From the NCBI RefSeq assembly GCF_009910325.1, contig NZ_SUMG01000022.1, forward strand, positions 1 to 39,420: DNA of 39,420 nucleotides, read 5' to 3'. Shown here piece by piece: positions 13,911 through 22,623 of this stretch. The DNA is from Isachenkonia alkalipeptolytica (lineage in GTDB: Bacteria; Bacillota; Clostridia; Peptostreptococcales; T1SED10-28). Under the pieces are notes generated by a model. The model saw only the letters and a program-made list of their open reading frames with translations, was not told the DNA's origin and did not search any database. Made by a program: the position numbers and the translations under genes. The stretch's first letter is position 1. The number at the start of each line of letters is the position of its first letter.

Positions 13911-14855
13911 ATGAAAAACTTTTTGAAACCCGCCGGTACGCCGCGGAAAGATTTATTCCTTTTGGCCCTATTGTTACTGTCCACGGTACTGCTATTCACA
14001 TCTTGTGGATCCGATGGTCCCGAGGAAGGGTCGAAAGGATTATTGTACCAAGTGGAAGGAGGGGAAAATCAGGTTTATTTATTCGGTACCGTCCATGTGG
14101 GAGAGGAAGATCTCTATCCCCTGCATGACAATGTACAGGATGCTTTTCAGGAATCCACCCTATTAGGACTGGAGATTGACATGTCGGAAATGAGTGAAAT
14201 GGAAATCGGTGAAACCATGGTGGAGTACGGGATGTATCAGGACGGAAGCCGAATGACGGATATCATCCCCGAAGAAACCTTTGATCGTGTAGTGGAAGAA
14301 ACTGCGGCCGTGGGCGTGGAGGGAGAAATCTTAGATCAGTTCAACCCTTGGTATGCCACGTTGATCTTATCGGAAATCGGGATTGAGCAGTCAAGTCTTT
14401 CTCCGGAATACGGCGTTGAAGCCCATCTTATTGAAGAAGCGGACGCTGACATGGAGATCTTTAGTCTGGAAACTGTGTCCAATCAGATGGAGCCCTATCT
14501 TGAGCTATCCGATGAATCCCAAAAGATCTACTTAGAACAGACCTTAGAAGAACTGGAACATATGGAAGAGGATCTAAACGAGCTTATCGATCACTGGAAA
14601 CAGGGGGATAAAGAAGGCTTTGGGCAACTACGGGACGAACAGTTGGAAAACGCCGAAACCGATTCCCTTAAGGACTTTCAGTTAGCCATGTTGGATGAGC
14701 GGGACACTGCCATGACCGAGAAAATTGATGATATTTTACAAAGTGACAGCGACGATACCTATTTCATCGCGGTGGGATCCCTGCATTTAGCCGGTGAAAA
14801 CAGTATTGTGGATCAGTTGACCGAACTTGGCTATGATGTGGAGTTCCTGTATTAA
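13911..14855 (+). CDS. TraB/GumN family lipoprotein
   Basis: A 314-aa exported protein. The signal peptide ends in LLFTSC (lipobox-like, Cys at about 32). The mature part opens with YLFGTVHVGEEDLYPL, the G-T-x-H motif of the TraB/PrgY/GumN family, and closes with the second conserved block YFIAVGSLHLAGENSIVDQLTELGYDV, whose GxxHL is usual. Members of this family are thought to be metal-dependent proteases or inhibitors of peptide signals; the exact role here is unknown. Strongly acidic middle. GGGAGG precedes the ATG. Terminated by the hairpin at 14916-14964. Confidence 0.82.
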   Translation: MKNFLKPAGTPRKDLFLLALLLLSTVLLFTSCGSDGPEEGSKGLLYQVEGGENQVYLFGTVHVGEEDLYPLHDNVQDAFQESTLLGLEIDMSEMSEMEIGETMVEYGMYQDGSRMTDIIPEETFDRVVEETAAVGVEGEILDQFNPWYATLILSEIGIEQSSLSPEYGVEAHLIEEADADMEIFSLETVSNQMEPYLELSDESQKIYLEQTLEELEHMEEDLNELIDHWKQGDKEGFGQLRDEQLENAETDSLKDFQLAMLDERDTAMTEKIDDILQSDSDDTYFIAVGSLHLAGENSIVDQLTELGYDVEFLY

Positions 14856-14915
14856 TCCTCTGCCTCGTATTTTTCACTTGCTCTCCCAATATGAAAAACA
14901 TACTTCCTAAAGAAC

Positions 14916-14964
14916 AAACAACCGCCTGAAGGATGGGTATGCCATGCCTTGTGGCGGTTGTTTA
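14916..14964. terminator. Hairpin terminator of the CCGCCT...AGGCGG family
   Basis: AAACAACCGCC pairs with GGCGGTTGTTT around an inner GGTATGCC stem. The CCGCCTGAAGGAT and ATGCCTTG parts match the 3' hairpins of the repeat elements at 22170, 24588 and 28631, so this unrelated gene ends with the same hairpin type. Confidence 0.75.
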
Positions 14965-15015
14965 TTAAATTTCCATTATAAAAAGCACAATAAATCCTAC
15001 CCGCTATCCTAGGAG

Positions 15016-15300
15016 CTAACCGGGAAAGAAGCAGGCTCTCTCTAAGTTTAATAAGGTTGCGGCGCCGGCTATGGTGGTTCCATAAAAGATCACGGGTTTT
15101 CCGATATTTTGTTCACCCAAATCCAGTACTCTTACCGTAAACAAGGTCCCTTTATAGGACGTGGGATAACTGGTGAAGGACTGGCCGATGTCTTCCTTCG
15201 CCGTGAGGGTTTTGGCGTTGATCACGATGTCCTCTTCCATGAGCTGTTCTTTTTCTAATATCCTATTTAGCTTTTCCGCCAATTCATCATATACATTCAT
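15016..15300 (-). CDS. Hypothetical protein, 94 aa
   Basis: Not recognised. A helical N-terminus (MNVYDELAEKLNRILEKEQ) is followed by a beta-rich part with KGTLFTVRVLDLGEQNIGKPVIFYGTTIAGAATLLNLERA. No membrane segment or signal peptide. The ATG at 15300 is preferred because AAGGAG lies 7 nt upstream; an in-frame ATG six codons earlier lacks a site. It follows the response-regulator gene by 65 nt on the same strand and might be co-transcribed. Confidence 0.55.
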   Translation of the reverse strand: MNVYDELAEKLNRILEKEQLMEEDIVINAKTLTAKEDIGQSFTSYPTSYKGTLFTVRVLDLGEQNIGKPVIFYGTTIAGAATLLNLERACFFPG

Positions 15301-15364
15301 AAGAACGCTCCTTATCACTTTGATTTTTTCAGGTTTTTATAAGTTGTTTAATTGATGGAAGAAA

Positions 15365-16132
15365 CTAGTATTTATTACGATATTCAAGGGGGGTATAGCC
15401 GGTTTGCGTTTTAAATATCCGACTGAAATAATGCTGACTTTTATACCCTGCTTTTTCCGCGACCTCATACATCCTGATATTGGTGGTATCCTGCCGTAGC
15501 AACTCCTTGGCCCGTTGGATCCGAATCTCGGTTAAATACTCGACAAATCCGGAGCCCAGTTCTTCTTTCATAAGCTTCGATAAATAGTCTTTGTGTATAG
15601 TAAAGGTTGCCGCTACCTTTTCCAAAGAAAGATCCGTGTTGCCATAATCCCTTTCTATATGTTCTTGTACCTGGCGTACAATCTTAGAGCAGCCTCCGAA
15701 GGTTTTTTCCAAAGGTTGATCCCCCGGGATATTTTTCTTTGCTTTTCGCTTCGGATATTGTTTTTCCAGGTATTTTCTTACCCGATCCAAAAGATTGTTA
15801 AAATCACTTTCCGGCACCGGCTTCAGTAAAAAATCGAAGGCCTGAAGCTTAATGGCTTCATGGGCATATTCAAAGTAATCGTAACCGGTAATATACACAA
15901 CCAGGGCTTCGGGATGCTCTTTTTTGATGATCTTTCCCAGGGAAAGTCCCGTCAACCCTTCCATCTGAATGTCCAACAGGAATAGATCCGCCTTTTCCTG
16001 TTTGTTTTTCTCCAAGGCCTCCGTTGCATTTAGCGCTTCAAAAACGCACTGAAAATCCTTGTGCTCTTTTACCCACTTTTTAAAACCCCTTCGAATCTTC
16101 GGTTCATCATCGACGATCCCTACTTTCCACAT
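15365..16132 (-). CDS. Response regulator with AraC-type DNA-binding domain (YesN-like)
   Basis: A 255-aa two-component regulator. Receiver domain at about residues 1-120 with acidic pocket (VDDEPKI), phospho-acceptor Asp in LFLLDIQMEGLTG (about 54) and the LLKPV lysine. A linker is followed by an AraC/XylS double helix-turn-helix at about 150-255, ending MYEVAEKAGYKSQHYFSRIFKTQTGYTPLEYRNKY. Its ribosome site overlaps the end of the kinase gene 7 nt upstream, so the two are translated together. Confidence 0.92.
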   Translation of the reverse strand: MWKVGIVDDEPKIRRGFKKWVKEHKDFQCVFEALNATEALEKNKQEKADLFLLDIQMEGLTGLSLGKIIKKEHPEALVVYITGYDYFEYAHEAIKLQAFDFLLKPVPESDFNNLLDRVRKYLEKQYPKRKAKKNIPGDQPLEKTFGGCSKIVRQVQEHIERDYGNTDLSLEKVAATFTIHKDYLSKLMKEELGSGFVEYLTEIRIQRAKELLRQDTTNIRMYEVAEKAGYKSQHYFSRIFKTQTGYTPLEYRNKY

Positions 16133-16139
16133 CTTTTCC

Positions 16140-17828
16140 TCACCTCTTTTTAAGCGGCTCTGTTTCCGTTTCCTCTGTTATACAGGGATGGCGAACTTCC
16201 ACAATGGTCTTGTCCCTTTTACGACGAAAGGACAAGCCGTAGTCTTCTCCAAAGGTCAATTGAACTCTTCGATTGGTACTGTAGAGCCCAAAACCTTTTT
16301 CCTCGTCCATTCTTCTTTTTCCGGAGAGATTGTTTTTGATCTTTTCCAGGTTGTTTTCCGAAATCCACGGGCCGGTATCTTCGATGCTCATAATCAACTC
16401 CCCACCCTCTTTAAAAATATGAACCACTATGGTAAAGGACTGATCCTTTCTTTGTTTAAATCCGTGGAGGACAGCATTTTCCACCAGGGGTTGCAGTGTA
16501 AGCTTTAACACCTTGCAATTCAACAACTCCTCATCGTAACGCAGACGATAATCTAAGCGGTCTTCATAGCGCGCCTGTATCAGTCGTAAATAGGCTTCAA
16601 TATGGTCCAGCTCTTTTTCCAGGGATACCCACTCTTCTCCATGATTCAATCCGATCCGGTAATATGTGCTCAAGACCTCCAATAGCTCCACCGATTGATT
16701 CTTTTCGTTTTCAATAATCGACCATCGGATGGCATCCAGGGTATTGTAAAGAAAATGGGGTTGTATTTGTGCATGAAGAATTCCTAACTCCGCCTGCCGT
16801 TTCTCCTTTTGCTCCTTTCTAAAGAGCTGACTGAGCCGTTTGATCTCGGCAATCATCTGATTAAAGCGCTTTCCCAACAGGCCGATTTCATCCTTTCTTT
16901 TCAGATCACAAAAGACATCGAAGTTGCCCTGCTGCACCAAGGCCATTTGATTTTGTAACCGACGGATAGGATCAGTGATGGATTTGGCCAACACCCAGGA
17001 TACTACGAAAAGCATTACAATCATTACCCCGCCCAGAAGAAAAACCAGATACAGTAGGCGGTTGGTATCGGCTCGCATCAGATCCGTGGAAAAATCAATG
17101 CCCAGGGACCATCCCCGGGTGTTGGGAATAGAGGCGTGAATAATCTCCCTGCCCTCCGGGGATAAATACGGGGATTTTGCCCCTCCATCATAGGGCTTTG
17201 CCTCAGGACTGAACAGTTGTCCCTTTGAGTCCACCAGCCATGCATTGCCGTCATACATGGTGATTTCCTTTGCAATACGGGAAAAATTCTCCAGATATAT
17301 GGCACCGTTGACATAGCCTACCACCTCTTGGTCCCGGTAGATTTTATGGATGATCACGATGATCGGCTCCTGATTGGAATGAGAAAGAATGGGATCACTA
17401 ATGGCGTAGTCTTTTTCGGGCTTTTTTATTTCTTCAAAGTAAGGACGGTCGGATACATCAATGAAGGTATCATTGGTCACCCAGGCTTTTCCCTCGGTAT
17501 CCACCAGGGCAAAGGACTCATAGTCCTTTTTATGGCTTTGGTCCATTTCCCTTAAAAAATCCTGAAACCTTCCCCGGTCCATCTCGGTGATCTCCGGCAC
17601 CTCGGTTATGATCCGAAGCTCCGATACCCGCTTTTGAATCCATCCTCCCAGTTCATCGGCTTTTGCGGAAATGACCTGCTGATTGGCTTTTTCCGTTAAG
17701 GGAATATTGGTATTGGTTATCTGCCACTGGATCATTACCAAGCCGACGGCGAAAATCACCGTGGTGGCCACCCCAAAGTAAAGCATTATTCTCCATTTAA
17801 AGGATCGAAGCATTGCAATCACGTTCAC
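16140..17828 (-). CDS. YesM-type sensor histidine kinase with Cache and HAMP domains
   Basis: A 562-aa membrane kinase. Helix 1 at about residues 12-34, a large extracytoplasmic Cache-type sensor (about 40-255), helix 2 at about 262-283, a HAMP linker, then the His_kinase domain with the phospho-acceptor in LHAQIQPHFLYNTLDAIRW and an ATPase domain with LVENAVLHG (N box) and GFGLYST (G box). Start uncertain: GTG at 17828 has a weak site, ATG at 17813 is possible. It partners the next gene. The fumarate-reductase-like gene lies upstream across a terminator and may be a target or share a ligand. Confidence 0.92.
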   Translation of the reverse strand: MNVIAMLRSFKWRIMLYFGVATTVIFAVGLVMIQWQITNTNIPLTEKANQQVISAKADELGGWIQKRVSELRIITEVPEITEMDRGRFQDFLREMDQSHKKDYESFALVDTEGKAWVTNDTFIDVSDRPYFEEIKKPEKDYAISDPILSHSNQEPIIVIIHKIYRDQEVVGYVNGAIYLENFSRIAKEITMYDGNAWLVDSKGQLFSPEAKPYDGGAKSPYLSPEGREIIHASIPNTRGWSLGIDFSTDLMRADTNRLLYLVFLLGGVMIVMLFVVSWVLAKSITDPIRRLQNQMALVQQGNFDVFCDLKRKDEIGLLGKRFNQMIAEIKRLSQLFRKEQKEKRQAELGILHAQIQPHFLYNTLDAIRWSIIENEKNQSVELLEVLSTYYRIGLNHGEEWVSLEKELDHIEAYLRLIQARYEDRLDYRLRYDEELLNCKVLKLTLQPLVENAVLHGFKQRKDQSFTIVVHIFKEGGELIMSIEDTGPWISENNLEKIKNNLSGKRRMDEEKGFGLYSTNRRVQLTFGEDYGLSFRRKRDKTIVEVRHPCITEETETEPLKKR

Positions 17829-17943
17829 TTTCTTTTTCTACTGTATTTTGTCTTTCTTTTTTCCTCATAATCATAACTTCCCTTCCCAGTGTAAACCATT
17901 TGAAGACAAAACAAAAGATTAATTGTTTATAATTTAACGCACC

Positions 17944-17992
17944 CTCAAAAAAACAGCACTCCGCTCTCATGGGAAGTGCTGTTTTTTCGTTG
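17944..17992. terminator. Terminator after the flavocytochrome-like gene
   Basis: AAAAAACAGCACT pairs with AGTGCTGTTTTTT around a 14-nt loop. The poly-A/poly-T arms let it work on either strand. Confidence 0.85.
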
Positions 17993-18007
17993 CTAAATTA
18001 TGGTTAG

Positions 18008-19819
18008 TTATCTCGTTGCATTCTCTCCTGCCCGTCTTCCGAAGACGATCAGGTCGGAGATGGCATTGCCTCCCAAACGGTTTTTCCCATGAATGCCTCC
18101 GGTCACTTCTCCGGCGGCATAAAGACCTTCGATGATGGTCCCCTCGGTGGAAAGGACCTGGGTGTTTTTATTGATTTTCAATCCGCCCATGGTATGATGC
18201 ACCGCCGGCACTACTTTTTGAATATAGTAGGGGCCTTCCTCCAAAGCAGTTAAGGCTCCCCGCCGTTGAAAATCTTCATCTTCACCCTCAGCTGCAAACT
18301 GATTGTATCTTTCCACGGTATCTTTCAGTGTGCTTTCATCAATTCCGAAGAATCCTGCCGCTTCTTCGATGGTGTCGGCCTTCACAATCAGATCATCCTT
18401 CTCCAAGGCCTCAAATTCCGTCATGTATGTTTCCATATTGCTGTTTTCCTTAATGCTCGTATCCCACATCAGATAAGCCGCTTCTCCCGTCTGATCTAAA
18501 ATCCCTTCGGAAATCACATCCCGACGGTCCAACTCTTCCACAAAACGTTTCCCTTCCAAGTTCACCAAAATGGCTCCGTCAAATCGGGTATCGGCTACAT
18601 AGGATAAATGCCCTGTATTAGGGTTGCAGGTAGGATAGGTTTGAACATATTCCATTCCTGTCACATCGGCTCCGATATCCTGGGCCATCCGTAGCCCGTC
18701 ACCCGTGGCACTGTTCTGGTTCGTGGATTTATACCGTTCGTCAATCACCGGATTATACTCCTGTACCATTTCGATATTCGCACCGAAACCACCGGTGGTT
18801 AAAATCACACCTTGCTTTCCGTTAAAGTGAACGTTCTCCCCTTTAGGGTTTTCTGCCCGTAGGCCCACTACCCGGTCATCTTCATCGAGAATAAGGGATT
18901 TTGCTTCGGTTTCCAAATATACGGGAATATCCATTGCATGTACTTTCGCCTGCAACTTTTGAATCAGCTCAATCCCGGATCCGCCGATGGGATAAATGGC
19001 TCGCGGTACTGCATGACCCCCAAAGTGCATTAAATAATCTTCAATGAACTCTACCTCTACGTAGTCCCGTAACCATTCCCCGTCTTCCGTGATACTTTCC
19101 GCCATAATCCGTACCAGCTCTTCATCGGCTTCATAATCCCCTCCGGCCAGGGTATCTTCCATATATTGCTCCACACTGTCTTCCACATCCATCTTTTCCT
19201 GAACCCAGCTGTTGGGGGCATTGAACTCTCCGCCGGAAACCAAAGTGTTACCGCCGACAAAGGGGTTCTTTTCCACAATGGCTACTTCGGCCCCCTGGCT
19301 CTTTGCTTCAATGGCAGCAATCAATCCTGCACCACCGGCTCCCACAACCACTACTTCATAGTCCTTCTCTTCCAAAGCCACCCCATGGTCCAAACTGATT
19401 TTTTTCCCTTGGTCCAGCATCTCCTCGGTTGCACCGGCTTCTACCATCGCTTCCTTTACAGCGTTTCTGAATCCGATACTGCTGATGGTTGCTCCGGAAA
19501 CCGTATCAATGTTGATACTGTTATGGCTTTCCATTAATTCTTTTACATCCTCGAACACCGGATCCACCAACACCGGCGTCTCTTCATGCTCTATTATCTC
19601 GATGCTTGCAATTTTTCCCTCTTCAATGGCCACCTCTACTGCAATTTCACTGTTATGACCCTGGGCACGACCCTGGTAGGTCCCATCTTTCAAGTCCGTG
19701 CTCTCCACTGCCGGTTCCTGGGATTCCTCCGTTCCCCCTTCTTCCGTTCCGCATCCCACCACAGCGGTAAGTAGCAGCATCATAATGAACAAAAACACGA
19801 TTCCGTTTTTTCTTATCAT
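18008..19819 (-). CDS. FMN-binding, FAD-dependent fumarate-reductase-like lipoprotein
   Basis: A 603-aa exported flavoprotein. Signal peptide with lipobox VVGC (Cys at about 23). FMN-binding domain at about residues 40-125 with DTVSGATISS, the motif to which ApbE attaches FMN through Thr. Then a FAD_binding_2 domain with VVVVGAGGAGLIAAIEA (about 155-171), HHTMGGLKI (catalytic His region) and the C-terminal GEVTGGIHGKNRLGGNA. No CxxCH haem motif. Such proteins reduce fumarate, urocanate or related enoates on the cell surface; the substrate here is undetermined. The YesM/YesN pair follows downstream. Confidence 0.88.
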   Translation of the reverse strand: MIRKNGIVFLFIMMLLLTAVVGCGTEEGGTEESQEPAVESTDLKDGTYQGRAQGHNSEIAVEVAIEEGKIASIEIIEHEETPVLVDPVFEDVKELMESHNSINIDTVSGATISSIGFRNAVKEAMVEAGATEEMLDQGKKISLDHGVALEEKDYEVVVVGAGGAGLIAAIEAKSQGAEVAIVEKNPFVGGNTLVSGGEFNAPNSWVQEKMDVEDSVEQYMEDTLAGGDYEADEELVRIMAESITEDGEWLRDYVEVEFIEDYLMHFGGHAVPRAIYPIGGSGIELIQKLQAKVHAMDIPVYLETEAKSLILDEDDRVVGLRAENPKGENVHFNGKQGVILTTGGFGANIEMVQEYNPVIDERYKSTNQNSATGDGLRMAQDIGADVTGMEYVQTYPTCNPNTGHLSYVADTRFDGAILVNLEGKRFVEELDRRDVISEGILDQTGEAAYLMWDTSIKENSNMETYMTEFEALEKDDLIVKADTIEEAAGFFGIDESTLKDTVERYNQFAAEGEDEDFQRRGALTALEEGPYYIQKVVPAVHHTMGGLKINKNTQVLSTEGTIIEGLYAAGEVTGGIHGKNRLGGNAISDLIVFGRRAGENATR

Positions 19820-19921
19820 CTTTCCATCATCCTCCCTAATCTTTGATATTTAGTTAACAATATCATTGTAACGGAAGGTAGATTTCTTGTATTTACACAG
19901 AACCGATATTTTTTGTCTTTT

Positions 19922-21148
19922 TCATTGCATCTTTTCTATGGCCTTAATTAGTTTGTTTAGTATTTCTGCAATTTCAATGACCTTATCAATATCTACTATT
20001 TCCATATTATCTTTTTCTGTATGGGTAATATCCTGGCCTTCGTCACTTTCTATAAACCATTCAGAGGAAACAGCAATTGCCGGCACCCCATATTGCAAAA
20101 AGATACTATGATCACCCTGTGGCCATTGCACCCCTTCTTTCACATCAGGATATCCCTTCATACTACTCGATGACGCTTTTTTTATATCTTTTGGTAAATC
20201 GAAAAAAGAAAAGGTCGTTTTTCCTTTTTTATAGGCGGCTCCGTCAATATTAACGTTGAGCAAAATGTTTTCAAATTTCCCCTTGTTTTCCGTGATATAT
20301 TTCATTTGTCCGGGAACAGCATAATCATCTTCCCCATTGAATGCAACCAATTCTATTTGTCTGCTGCCTTTGTAGTCCTGCAACAATTCTGCAAGGATTA
20401 GTAAAACCGTTATCCCGGTAGCATTATCGGTTGCGCCGGGGGTTCCCTTTTTAGCATCGATGTGGGCTGTAACGACAATTCTTTTTCCCTCTTCCCCACC
20501 AATTTTGCCAACAACATTGTATCCCTTGCTTGGTATTCTTTCAGCGGAGATTTTTAGGGTGGCGGTTTTTCCAATAAGCTTAAGGATCTTTTCACCGTCT
20601 TCTTCTGTCATATATACCGAGGGAATATCAAAATCCCCATCTTCAATAAGGGGAAAGGGATAAACGCCCCCTGCAAGGGACGCATTTCTTTCGGTGGCAC
20701 AAATCAATGCCAAAGCCCCGGATTGTTCTAAAGCAGTTACTATTTTTTGGTGTTCTTCAGGATTGTAAAAAACAAAGTTTTTGGGCATAAGCTGCTCTTT
20801 TACAAGTTCTCCATGGAGCAGAAGAATTTTTCCCTTAAAATCTCCATTTTCTAATTCTGCTATGGTTGATGCACTTTCCAATTGGGCTGCCCCTTGAAAA
20901 CCTAGGGAGTAGGGACTCACTTGCACCCTAAAATCTTGCTTATTAATTTGCAAAACTGCTCCATCATTTTTCCAGTCCATTGCACTAAATTCTTGGGATA
21001 TTGTTTGCCAGCCTAAAGACTTCAATCGTTCCTTGAAAAAAAGACTTGCCTGTCTGTTGCCTTCACTACCGACACATCGTTCTGTTATGTCAATACATAG
21101 TTTGTTCATATATCCCATACATCGTTCTTTGAACTTCACTTTGTCCAT
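19922..21148 (-). CDS. M28 family metallopeptidase (aminopeptidase-like)
   Basis: A 408-aa zinc peptidase. Zinc-binding and catalytic residues expected for M28 are visible: VVTAHIDAKKGTPGATDNATG (His, then Asp of the bridging site, about residues 225-245), FNGEDDYAVPGQ (catalytic Glu region, with Asp where a second Glu is usual), NVNIDGA (Asp) and DITHTEKDN (last His). Residues 60-200 look like an inserted PA-type domain. No signal peptide is seen, so probably cytoplasmic, fitting a peptide-using cell that also encodes the Opp importer at 31625-37318. AAGGAG precedes the ATG. Confidence 0.88.
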   Translation of the reverse strand: MDKVKFKERCMGYMNKLCIDITERCVGSEGNRQASLFFKERLKSLGWQTISQEFSAMDWKNDGAVLQINKQDFRVQVSPYSLGFQGAAQLESASTIAELENGDFKGKILLLHGELVKEQLMPKNFVFYNPEEHQKIVTALEQSGALALICATERNASLAGGVYPFPLIEDGDFDIPSVYMTEEDGEKILKLIGKTATLKISAERIPSKGYNVVGKIGGEEGKRIVVTAHIDAKKGTPGATDNATGITVLLILAELLQDYKGSRQIELVAFNGEDDYAVPGQMKYITENKGKFENILLNVNIDGAAYKKGKTTFSFFDLPKDIKKASSSSMKGYPDVKEGVQWPQGDHSIFLQYGVPAIAVSSEWFIESDEGQDITHTEKDNMEIVDIDKVIEIAEILNKLIKAIEKMQ

Positions 21149-21255
21149 TGGTTATCTCCTTTTTGGTTCTTATTTCATTGATTCTTTCGATATTATGTTT
21201 TTTTCTTACATCATACTTAGAAGCTGCCATTGGATTAGGAATAAGGTATCCGTGT

Positions 21256-21441
21256 TTACGACGTTCCTGAACCGGTTTCCGCTACTTCTACTAATTCAAA
21301 CAGTTCAACTACAAGCAGTGTCTCGTCAATCAATTTCTTATCCTTTACTGTCTGATTCCAAGCATGGCGATGGTCCTGTTGAAATTTTTTTACATCTACT
21401 CCATCCCAACCAAAAACCGCTTTATGTGGATATATGAACAT
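21256..21441 (-). CDS. Hypothetical protein, 61 aa
   Basis: Begins MFIYPHKAVFGWDGVDVKKF. Not recognised. An AAAGGA site lies 9 nt before the ATG at 21441. Could be a fragment of a larger gene. The next 200 bases to the right, up to the repeat element, show nothing I can support. Confidence 0.35.
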   Translation of the reverse strand: MFIYPHKAVFGWDGVDVKKFQQDHRHAWNQTVKDKKLIDETLLVVELFELVEVAETGSGTS

Positions 21442-21798
21442 TGTCATCAGTCCTTTCAACTCAATTCTTCTTTCAATTCCTCTATATGTGTCCCAGCAAT
21501 TTCATATACCAATGATGTTCCCTATAATTGATTATTCCCTAAGCCTTTTCTCTTTAACTTAATTCTACAAGTAAGTATGAAAACCCTTTTTTATGGATAA
21601 TTATTTCAAATAAAACATCCTTGTATGTGATCTCCACCCTTGGGCGGAGGAATAAACACCCTCAAGACGCATGGAGAAATAGCCTTCATACCGTTATCAC
21701 TAGCCGGGATTCATTCTATAATATATTTAAAGATAAGAACAAAGAGAAGAAACACTAAAAAAACAATCAACCAAATATAAAAAAAGGAGCGGATCACA

Positions 21799-22065
21799 AT
21801 GGAAAACATTTTAGCAATGGGAAGCGGATGCGAAATGGCAAATGATAAACTAGATAGCTTAAGAGGAGGAAACAAATTGGAACGATCAATCAAACTAAAC
21901 AACGATTCTTTTGAACTCAGTATTCCCCAAGAAAAATCAAACAAATTAACCATCATCTTTAAAAGTGCCAAATCCAAAATTGAAAAGGCGATTTTACTTC
22001 AAGAAGTTGAGCAGGACCTGGAAAAAGCAAAGGAATTTTACAGCTATGGCAGCTACATTGGATAA
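21799..22065 (+). CDS. 88-aa protein of the repeat element, double-glycine-leader-like N-terminus (copy A)
   Basis: Family not recognised. The first 30 residues resemble double-glycine leaders: Met at -12, Leu at -7, Leu at -4 and GG at -2/-1 (MANDKLDSLRGG). What follows is a 58-59-aa charged, helix-prone region ending KEFYSYGSYIG. Copy B differs at scattered positions but keeps the leader pattern and the end. An AAGGAGCGGATCAC ribosome site precedes the ATG. No C39-type transporter or modification enzyme is in the window, so a secreted-peptide role is only a hypothesis. The C-terminal 40 residues also occur alone in copies C and D. Confidence 0.65.
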   Translation: MENILAMGSGCEMANDKLDSLRGGNKLERSIKLNNDSFELSIPQEKSNKLTIIFKSAKSKIEKAILLQEVEQDLEKAKEFYSYGSYIG

Positions 22066-22171
22066 GGGGATAAACAACAAAGAGGCAAAGATGAGTATAT
22101 TACTTGCTACAGAAAAAACCGTACTTGGACCGGTGCAAGGGAAAACTGCAAAGAGAATCATAAAAAGATAA
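22046..22171 (+). CDS. 41-aa basic protein of the repeat element, overlapping ORF1 (copy A)
   Basis: Starts MAATLDKG inside the last codons of the 88-aa ORF (20-nt overlap, +1 frame), so translation is likely coupled. The conserved core is EK(T/A)VLGP(V/A)Q-x-K-T, followed by a Lys/Arg-rich end. Equivalent frames of the same length are at 24464-24589 and 37402-37527, and a frameshifted one at 28508-28621. Frame conservation across copies supports coding. Function unknown. Confidence 0.5.
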   Translation: MAATLDKGINNKEAKMSILLATEKTVLGPVQGKTAKRIIKR

Positions 22172-22214
22172 CCGCCTAAAGGATCGGAAATACCGATGAC
22201 TTGAGGCGGCTTTT
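22170..22214. terminator. Conserved hairpin ending repeat copy A
   Basis: AACCGCCT and AGGCGG form the outer stem, ATCGG/CCGAT the inner stem and AAATA the loop, followed by CTTTT. Same design at 23679, 24588, 28631 and 37526. Confidence 0.8.
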
Positions 22215-22285
22215 AGCGAATCTCAATTATGAGGCGGACAATCACTCCGTCCCGCTGTCCTCTGTACTTGATCGACTCCGGATAT

Positions 22286-22570
22286 TTATTGAAGCTGGTC
22301 CAAATCGATGGAAATTAGCAACCAGTAGCCCGCGACAACGGCCAAACCGAGCATCGAAATGATGATCCCCGGTCGCAGCTGCATCTGCATGGCCTTGGTT
22401 CCATATTTTATAGTCAACCGGTGTTCAATCAAGCCGATAATCAATCCTGCAGTCAACGGGATCGTTGCATATACTGTGATATAACCGATGCTGATACAGC
22501 CTACTATCCCTATGATGAAGGAAAGATAGGACAAGGCAGTAATGGTTCTTTTAGAAACTTCCTTTTTCAT
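22286..22570 (-). CDS. Small membrane protein, 94 aa, paralog of 751-1035
   Basis: Three predicted membrane helices and the near-identical N-terminus MKKEVSKRT and central block KYGTKAMQMQLRPGIIIS of the first copy. Family unnamed. It follows the 204-aa gene by 53 nt with GGAGG at its start. No deaminase lies between them here, suggesting this is the ancestral spacing. Confidence 0.75.
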   Translation of the reverse strand: MKKEVSKRTITALSYLSFIIGIVGCISIGYITVYATIPLTAGLIIGLIEHRLTIKYGTKAMQMQLRPGIIISMLGLAVVAGYWLLISIDLDQLQ

Positions 22571-22623
22571 GTTCAGTGCCTCCTCTTTTTTCTCAAACGA
22601 GACAGTTCTTTTTCCTTTTCATT

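Larger units (their letters stand above)
21661..22259 (+). repeat. Repeat element, full copy A (two ORFs and terminal hairpin)
   Basis: Aligns along its length with copy B at 24062-24634. Order: CTCAAGACG edge, promoter (TTATCA, 17 nt, TATAAT at about 21716), AAGGAGCGGATCAC leader, 88-aa ORF, overlapping 41-aa ORF, and a hairpin (22170-22214) that begins on the stop codon of the second ORF. The A copy continues into a REP-type 16-mer at 22244-22259, shared with copy C. Partial copies are at 23655, 28408, 30487, 37288 and 39254. Confidence 0.85.

Noticed and set aside
21965-22045. 68-aa frame across the repeat element instead of the 41-aa ORF
   Set aside because: The extra 27 codons overlap the 88-aa ORF out of frame with no ribosome site; they are open only because the overlapping frame is constrained.
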